DNA of 64,000 nucleotides from Phycisphaerales bacterium (GTDB lineage Bacteria; Planctomycetota; Phycisphaerae; Phycisphaerales; UBA1924): the NCBI GenBank assembly GCA_029260515.1, contig JAJDDC010000102.1:1-64000 (forward strand), read 5' to 3'. Within the stretch, counting starts at the first letter, position 1, and each line of letters starts with the position of its first letter. Position numbers and translations under genes: made by a program. The notes beneath the pieces are model-generated. The model was given only the letters and a program-made list of their open reading frames with translations. It ran no database searches and was not told where the DNA came from. Positions 59,075 through 64,000 of the stretch are shown here, one piece after another.

Positions 59075-60629
59075 GGGCGTCCTCGGTGGGTGTCGCGGGA
59101 TCGGCCTCGGGATCGGGTCGGGGGGCGGCGGTCAGGGGAAGCATAACTTCGAAGACGGCGCCGCCGCGCCCGGGGCGGTTGCGGGCCAGGATCATCCCGC
59201 CGTGCTCGCGGACGATGCCATCTGCGACCGCCAGCCCGAGGCCGGTTCCCCTCGCGTCGAGGCGGGTGGAGACGAAGGGTTCGAAGAGCGAGGGTATGAG
59301 GTCAGGGTCGATACCCGGGCCGTTGTCGGAGATAGTGATGCTGACCCACTCGGCATCGTCGCGGCGTGTGCGGTCGCAGGCGATCTCCAGGGCGGGGGCG
59401 CGCGTGCCGTTGGTCGGGGCCTCGCGCATCGCATCGACCGCGTTGCGGATGAGGTTCACGAAGACCTGCACCATCCTGTCCGCGTCGCACTCGATGATCA
59501 GGTCGTCGGGCACACGGACGTCGAGGCGGACGTCGGAGGCGTCGCGGTCGAGGCGGACGAGCGTCGCGGCTTCGTTGATGATCTCGGCAACGCTGGACGG
59601 ACGCGACTCTGGCTGGCGGGCGCGGGCGAAGTCGAGCAGGCTCTCGCTGAGACGTTCCAGGCGCCCGACGACGCGGGCGAGCAGGGCCATCTCGGTGGGC
59701 GGGAGCGAGCCGTCGCGTCCGAGTTTCTCGACGAGGCCGGTCGCGACCGCGAGGGGCGTGTTCAGCTCGTGGGCGATGCCGGCGGACATCATGCCCAGGC
59801 TCGCGAGACGGTCGGCGCCCTCGAGATTTCTGCGGGCGTTTTCGAGCAGGTGATTCTTGCGGCGCAGGTCCGTCGCGACCTGCTCGAGGCGGTCGAGCGC
59901 GTCGGCCAGGGCGGACTCGTGGCGGCGCAGGGCGCGGATCGAGTCGTTGCGCGAACGCATGATCTCGCCCAGCTCGTCGGCCGGGATCTGCGACTCCGGG
60001 ATCAGCTCGTGCTCCTGCTCACCGCGTTGGACCGCTCGGTCGGCGCGGAGCATCCTGCGGATCGGGGCGTAGACGTGGCGGGGAAGGACGAACAGCTCGA
60101 GCGCGATGGCGACGAAGGCATAGACGGCGAATACGGCGACGCCCGCGACGATGTAGATCTTGAAGGCCGCGGCGCGGGCCGCATCGTGACGGGCGCGGAC
60201 GACCCACGCGCCGCCCTCGCCCGGGAGCGCGACGACCGCGCCGCCCGCGTCGGCGACGGTCGCGAGCAGCGCCGGTTCGCCCGGCGCGGCCCGGGCGGAC
60301 GCGAGCGATTCGTGGGGAACGTCGCCCGCCAGCCCCGGGCCCAGGCGCTCGATCGAGAGGCCGGGCATCCCGCTGACCTGTGCCGGATCGAGCGAGCCCG
60401 CGGCGAGGAGTTCGGCGACGCGGGCGGCGTCGGTCGCCTCGGCCAGCAGGACCGTCTTGCGGAGCGCCGGGCGGAGGGGCGCGAGCAGGACCCCGGCGAG
60501 CACGAGCGAGAAGAGCGTGTGCAGGACGATGAGCTTCTTGCGGATGCGCAGCGAGGCCAGCAGGCCGCGCTGGCGTTCGCGGGTACGCCTGGCGTCGTTC
60601 GAGAGGGTGTGTGGCGGTGTGTGCGTCAT
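59067..60629 (-). CDS. Membrane sensor histidine kinase
   Basis: 520-aa sensor. Two membrane segments (about 33-54 and 156-182) bracket a periplasmic domain of about 100 residues; a HAMP-like segment follows, then a coiled coil (about 235-275), the dimerisation/phosphoacceptor His287 in MSAGIAHELNTPLA, and the ATPase domain with NLIRNAVDA (N box), DNGPGID (G1) and RGTGLGLAVADGI (G2). The start is the ATG at 60629. It is the partner of the XRE-type regulator. The ligand is unknown. Confidence 0.92.
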   Translation of the reverse strand: MTHTPPHTLSNDARRTRERQRGLLASLRIRKKLIVLHTLFSLVLAGVLLAPLRPALRKTVLLAEATDAARVAELLAAGSLDPAQVSGMPGLSIERLGPGLAGDVPHESLASARAAPGEPALLATVADAGGAVVALPGEGGAWVVRARHDAARAAAFKIYIVAGVAVFAVYAFVAIALELFVLPRHVYAPIRRMLRADRAVQRGEQEHELIPESQIPADELGEIMRSRNDSIRALRRHESALADALDRLEQVATDLRRKNHLLENARRNLEGADRLASLGMMSAGIAHELNTPLAVATGLVEKLGRDGSLPPTEMALLARVVGRLERLSESLLDFARARQPESRPSSVAEIINEAATLVRLDRDASDVRLDVRVPDDLIIECDADRMVQVFVNLIRNAVDAMREAPTNGTRAPALEIACDRTRRDDAEWVSITISDNGPGIDPDLIPSLFEPFVSTRLDARGTGLGLAVADGIVREHGGMILARNRPGRGGAVFEVMLPLTAAPRPDPEADPATPTEDAHG

Positions 60630-60640
60630 ACTCGCGGGCG

Positions 60641-60646
60641 TAGACT
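60641..60646 (+). promoter_or_regulatory. Leaderless-type -10 box, rsmB
   Basis: TAGACT, 6 nt, then TTG at 60653. Confidence 0.65.
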
Positions 60647-60652
60647 CGCCTC

Positions 60653-62056
60653 TTGGGCAACACCCGCGAGAGATCGTTCGGAGGGCCGGCGCCCGCGGCA
60701 AGCCGCGGCCCCGCGGAAAGCACTGACGCCCAGGCCCCGGCCACTCCCAGGGACCTGGTCTGTCGTCGCCTGACCCGCGACGCCCAGACTTTCCCAGAAA
60801 TGATGATCGAGCCCCTGGAGACCGGGAGCCTGAGCGCCCGCGACGCGGCCCTGGCGACGACGATCCAGCGCGAGTGCGCCCGGCGCTGGCTCACACTCGA
60901 ATGCCTCGTCGGGCATGCGTTGTCACGCCCGGTCGATTCGATCGAACCCGGGGTGCGGGCGGCGCTGCACGCGGGGGTCGCCCAGTTGGTGCTGCTCGAC
61001 CGGGTTCCGGCGCACGCGGCGATCCACGAGTCGGTCGAGTGGGCCAAGCGCAACGTCCGCCCCAAGGCGGGCGGGCTCGTGAACGCGGTGCTCCGCAAGG
61101 TCGCCGGGCTGACAGGCGAGCGGATCGACGCGTGGGACCAGTCGAGCCGGCGCCAGATCCCTCGGTCCGACGGGGGCGCGGTCGAGCTGCGCGAGGACGT
61201 CCTGCCCGGGGGCGGTCTCGAGCGGGCCGCGGCGGCCGCGTCCGTGCCCGGGCGCCTGCTCGAGAAATGGGCGAACGACTTCGGCGTGGACGCCGCCCGC
61301 GCGCTGGCGGCGCACTCGCTGTGTGACGCGCCGATCTTGCTCAATATCGCGCACGCGGTGGAGCCGATCGATCGCGCCCTCGTAGGCGATCACGAGACCG
61401 CGGGGTGCGCTGTGTTCCAGGGGACGCGGGCGCAGCTGGGCGAGCTGCTCGGATCGCGCAGCGACATCTGGGTGCAGGACGCGGCGGCGTGCGACGCTGT
61501 GAGGTCGATCCGCGACCTAGATCCACTCCTGATCGTGGACTCGTGCGCCGGGCTGGGCACCAAGACGCGCCAGCTCGCGTGTGTCTTCCCGGGGGCGGAG
61601 GTGATCGCCTCGGACGTGGACGGGCGGCGGATCGCGGAGCTGCGCCGATTGTTCGCGGGGCACGATCGCGTCCGAGTCGTCGCGTACGAGTCGCTGGCGG
61701 GCGAGGTCGGAGGACGGGCAGACCTGGTGCTCTTGGATGTGCCGTGCTCGAACACGGGCGTGCTGCCCAGGCGCCCGGAGGCGAAGTACCGCGTCTCGCG
61801 GCGTCAGCAGGACCGTCTGATGAAGATCCAGCGTCAGGCGGCGCGTGACGCCGCGCCCTGGCTGAGCGGGGACGGGCGGATCCTGTACTCGACCTGCTCG
61901 ATCGAGCGTGAGGAGAACGAGGCCCTGGCGGACTGGGCGGGGCGGGACCTCGGGCTCCGGACCACGAGGACGGGCCGACAGACACCGTCGGGGACACCCG
62001 CCGACCCGCCCTCACGCTACCGGGACGGGGCGTTCGCCTGCCTGCTCGAACGCTGA
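60653..62056 (+). CDS. rsmB: 16S rRNA (cytosine-967-C5)-methyltransferase RsmB-type
   Basis: 467-aa rRNA methyltransferase. The N-terminal NusB-like domain (about 35-165: RDAALATTIQRECARRWL, AGVAQLVLLDRVPAHAAIHESV) is followed by the m5C domain with VDSCAGLGTKTRQLA, DVPCSNTGVLPRRPEAKYR and catalytic Cys in STCSIEREEN. The start is TTG at 60653, with TAGACT exactly 6 nt upstream. No Shine-Dalgarno is present. The N-terminal 30 residues are Pro/Ala-rich and may include a later true start. Confidence 0.88.
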   Translation: MGNTRERSFGGPAPAASRGPAESTDAQAPATPRDLVCRRLTRDAQTFPEMMIEPLETGSLSARDAALATTIQRECARRWLTLECLVGHALSRPVDSIEPGVRAALHAGVAQLVLLDRVPAHAAIHESVEWAKRNVRPKAGGLVNAVLRKVAGLTGERIDAWDQSSRRQIPRSDGGAVELREDVLPGGGLERAAAAASVPGRLLEKWANDFGVDAARALAAHSLCDAPILLNIAHAVEPIDRALVGDHETAGCAVFQGTRAQLGELLGSRSDIWVQDAAACDAVRSIRDLDPLLIVDSCAGLGTKTRQLACVFPGAEVIASDVDGRRIAELRRLFAGHDRVRVVAYESLAGEVGGRADLVLLDVPCSNTGVLPRRPEAKYRVSRRQQDRLMKIQRQAARDAAPWLSGDGRILYSTCSIEREENEALADWAGRDLGLRTTRTGRQTPSGTPADPPSRYRDGAFACLLER

Positions 62057-62122
62057 GGGCGGGGGGCCAACAATCCGCGATGCCCCCGGCGAGAAAGACG
62101 CGCGGGGCCGGGCAGGCGCAGG

Positions 62123-62128
62123 TAGACT
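62123..62128 (+). promoter_or_regulatory. Probable -10 box, ptsN
   Basis: TAGACTCGCCTC, identical over 12 bases to the rsmB box region at 60641. Transcription would begin near 62135, about 60 nt before ptsN. Confidence 0.45.
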
Positions 62129-62147
62129 CGCCTCCCCGAGCAGAGAG

Positions 62148-62180
62148 ATGACTGAATCAACCGACCCGACGAATTCGTGA
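62148..62180 (+). CDS. Ten-residue upstream ORF before ptsN
   Basis: ATG to TGA, product MTESTDPTNS. It follows a TAGACT box at 62123-62128 by 19 bases, and its stop overlaps a GTG (GTGA) that is in frame with ptsN. It could be a leader peptide whose translation couples to ptsN; the weak GAGAG upstream makes it uncertain. Confidence 0.3.
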   Translation: MTESTDPTNS

Positions 62181-62194
62181 TTGAAGGACGCAAC

Positions 62195-62656
62195 GTGAAC
62201 CTTCTGGATATCCTTTCTCCCGAGTGCGTCAAGGCGCCGCTCGAATCCGAGGACAAGCGCGGCGTGATCGACGAGCTGGTCGATCTGCTCGCCGAGCAGG
62301 GCAAGTCGTCCGACCCCGAGGCGCTCAAGGAGGCCGTCTGGACGCGTGAGCAGACGCGCACCACCGGCATCGGGCACGGGCTGGCGATCCCGCACGGCAA
62401 GTGCTCGGGGCTCAAGGGCCTGGCGATGGCGATCGGCAAGCCGACCGGGCCGATGGACTTCGAGGCGATCGACAAGCAGCCCGTCCAGCTCATCGTGCTG
62501 CTCGCCAGCCCTCCCGACCGGACGAGCGACCACATCCAGGCGTTGGCGCGGATCAGTCGTCTGATGACGATGGAGGAGTTCCGCACACGGATCTACGAGG
62601 CGACGGAGGCCGCGGAGATCTTCGAGTTGCTCAAGGAGCAGGAAGCGCACGCCTAG
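62195..62656 (+). CDS. ptsN: PTS IIA-type regulatory protein (EIIA-Ntr/PtsN-like)
   Basis: 153-aa cytoplasmic EIIA domain of the fructose/nitrogen PTS family. The phosphorylated His is in GIGHGLAIPHGK; the start LLDILSPECVKAPLES and the C-terminal helix ELLKEQE are typical. In the family it is phosphorylated by PtsP/NPr and regulates K+ and nitrogen metabolism, but no ptsP or rpoN gene is in view. GAAGGA lies 6 bases before the GTG at 62195; the in-frame GTG at 62177 is an alternative. Confidence 0.88.
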   Translation: MNLLDILSPECVKAPLESEDKRGVIDELVDLLAEQGKSSDPEALKEAVWTREQTRTTGIGHGLAIPHGKCSGLKGLAMAIGKPTGPMDFEAIDKQPVQLIVLLASPPDRTSDHIQALARISRLMTMEEFRTRIYEATEAAEIFELLKEQEAHA

Positions 62657-62683
62657 CGGGAACGGCCCGGCGTCGGCCCGGGC

Positions 62684-63373
62684 TCATGCCGAGGCACGCG
62701 TGTCGGGGGTGGCGAGGCTCGGACGCTGGGATGCCCCCGGCGCCCGCGGGAGCGACTCGGCAACAGTCGCCGCGATCGTCTCCAAACGCGAGAGCATCCG
62801 GTCCGACTGCGTGCGGAAGATCACGTACGGGAAGAGCGTCACGAGGGCCACAACGAGCCCAAACGCGGTCGTGTAGAGCGCGACGGCGATACCCGCGGCG
62901 ACCGCGGCGGGGTCCGTGACCGTGCCCGACCCGCCCAGCAGGCGGAAGCTCTGGATGATGCCCGTGACCGTGCCCAGGATGCCCAGGAGCGGGGCCGCGG
63001 TGATGATCGTCGAGAGCACGACACCGAAGCGTTCGACCGCGGGCCTCGCGTCCTCGATCAGCTCCATCGCGGCGGGCTCGATCCGGGCGGCGTCGGCGCC
63101 TGGTCTCGATGCGTGGTCGAGCAGGGCCGCGGCATAGCGGAACTGGATGGCCGAGGCCCGCTCGGCGATGGCGATGGCCGAGGGCAGGTCGCCCGCACGC
63201 AGCTTGGCGGACATCCGCGAGAGGCGGTATCGGTTGCGCCGCGAGTTGGTCCGGGCCCAGAACGCCGCCCGCTCGACCGAGAGCGCGACCGAGACGACGC
63301 TCAGCGCCAGCAGCGGGTACATGACCCAGCCGCCGGCACGGAAGAACGTGATGAGGTCATCGACGATGCCCAT
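62684..63373 (-). CDS. MotA/TolQ/ExbB proton channel family protein
   Basis: 229-aa inner-membrane protein with three membrane segments (about 17-35, 121-146, 157-180). The core TTIITAAPLLGILGTVTGIIQSF-type motif (about 125-146) and TAFGLVVALVTLFPY identify the ExbB/TolQ family, energising TonB- or Tol-type transport. A partner ExbD gene is not in the window. TACCAT lies 8 nt before the ATG. Confidence 0.92.
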   Translation of the reverse strand: MGIVDDLITFFRAGGWVMYPLLALSVVSVALSVERAAFWARTNSRRNRYRLSRMSAKLRAGDLPSAIAIAERASAIQFRYAAALLDHASRPGADAARIEPAAMELIEDARPAVERFGVVLSTIITAAPLLGILGTVTGIIQSFRLLGGSGTVTDPAAVAAGIAVALYTTAFGLVVALVTLFPYVIFRTQSDRMLSRLETIAATVAESLPRAPGASQRPSLATPDTRASA

Positions 63374-63449
63374 GGGTTGGGATGGTAGTCGGGGCGGGGA
63401 ATCGGGGTTTGCGGCGTATCTGATCCACCTTGTATCGCCCGGCGCCGAC

Positions 63450-63455
63450 TACGAT
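63450..63455 (+). promoter_or_regulatory. Probable leaderless-type -10 box, polyprenyl synthase
   Basis: TACGAT, 5 nt, then GTG at 63461. Confidence 0.5.
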
Positions 63456-63460
63456 CCGGG

Positions 63461-64000
63461 GTGAGCAAGCCCGGGATAGCACCCCTGTCAGGCAAGGGCG
63501 CGGTCGCCCTGACGCGCGAGCCAGCGTCGGGCGTCGACGCGTTCCTTGGCGACTACCTCGATGTGGCCGGTCTAGCGCCCGGTCTCGACGACGCGGTCCG
63601 TTACGCGCTGTTGGGTGGGGGCAAGCGGATCAGGCCCACGATGGCGTGGTGGTGCGGCGTCGCGTGTGGCGCGCCGGGCGAGGCGACGCTGCCCGCGGGC
63701 GCCGCGGTCGAGCTGGTCCACGCCTTTAGCCTCGTGCACGACGACCTGCCCGCGATGGACGACGACGACCTGCGGCGTGGGCGCCAGACGCTGCACGTGC
63801 GCTCGGGCGAGGCGATGGCCATCCTCGCGGGCGACGCGATGCTCACGCTCGCGTTCGGGGCGCTGCGTCACACGCCGCCAGGCTCGGACGCGCTGCCGGG
63901 CGACGTGGTCGCGGCGCTGGTGGATGAGCTTGTCGCGGGTACGACCGGGATGATCGACGGGCAGATCTACGACACTCTGGGCGGGCTGGACGAATCGCTC
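63461..64000 (+). CDS. Polyprenyl synthase, farnesyl/geranylgeranyl diphosphate synthase type (partial)
   Basis: The first 180 codons are present; the gene runs off the window. The GGGKRIRP substrate motif (about 49-56) and first Asp-rich motif LVHDDLPAMDDDDLRRGRQ identify a trans-prenyltransferase making FPP or GGPP for quinones and carrier lipids. GTG at 63461 has TACGAT 5 nt upstream. The second Asp-rich motif lies beyond the window. Confidence 0.93.
   Translation, partial: MSKPGIAPLSGKGAVALTREPASGVDAFLGDYLDVAGLAPGLDDAVRYALLGGGKRIRPTMAWWCGVACGAPGEATLPAGAAVELVHAFSLVHDDLPAMDDDDLRRGRQTLHVRSGEAMAILAGDAMLTLAFGALRHTPPGSDALPGDVVAALVDELVAGTTGMIDGQIYDTLGGLDESL

Overview
The window is 64 kb of very GC-rich DNA from a bacterial chromosome, most probably a member of the Phycisphaerae (Planctomycetota). 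This rests on the two secreted proteins with paired C-terminal 'DFDDVxxFLxxFG...GCP' dockerin-like tails, the many small CxxC...CPECG membrane proteins, the SigK/RskA-FAS1 locus, futalosine-type menaquinone synthesis (mqnD), and an outer-membrane cell plan (lpxB) with peptidoglycan (murD). There are about 63 credible protein genes, no rRNA or tRNA gene that I can recognise, no CRISPR array, and no transposase or prophage.

Layout. 0-8 kb: end of the ATP synthase operon (atpC), smpB, and a long minus-strand operon reading purF, five tandem paralogous zinc-ribbon membrane proteins, mqnD and an FAH-family hydrolase. 7.5-24 kb: rpsD with its terminator, a SurA/PpiD-like protein, a MATE exporter, a fused B12-binding/MeaB-type GTPase, a ThrE-type exporter, an ATP-grasp ligase with a metallopeptidase, a LacI regulator, a DUF389 protein, an esterase, a pseudopilin, a methyltransferase and a TPR protein. 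24-34 kb: small enzymes, the large subunit of an acyl-CoA mutase, a FAS1 protein with SigK and RskA, a 3-hydroxyacyl-CoA dehydrogenase, recX and a rhodanese. 34-50 kb: two dockerin-tailed secreted proteins, carA divergent from priA, murD, an HtrA protease, panB, a PQQ-type sugar dehydrogenase and an ABC-F protein. 50-64 kb: a DAO-family oxidoreductase whose domain order looks circularly permuted, bcp, an AGCS symporter, lpxB, a two-component pair, rsmB, ptsN, an ExbB-type protein and the start of a polyprenyl synthase.

Genes that work together. The B12/GTPase fusion (12.2-13.4 kb) and the mutase large subunit (25.7-27.5 kb) together carry every domain of the fused mutase IcmF, and the mutase has the Phe/Gln pocket of isobutyryl-CoA mutase. 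The 3-hydroxyacyl-CoA dehydrogenase at 31-32 kb fits the same acyl-CoA metabolism. The sigma/anti-sigma pair lies next to a FAS1 gene, as in mycobacteria.

Genome-scale signals. (1) At least eleven genes have a TANNNT hexamer exactly 6 nt before the start codon and no Shine-Dalgarno, the signature of leaderless transcripts. (2) Three conserved genes (mqnD, the B12/GTPase fusion, priA) carry palindromic dispersed repeats in frame at loop or linker positions. (3) The plus strand is C-rich to about 23 kb and G-rich from about 23.8 kb, independent of gene direction; this skew flip lies inside an intact gene.
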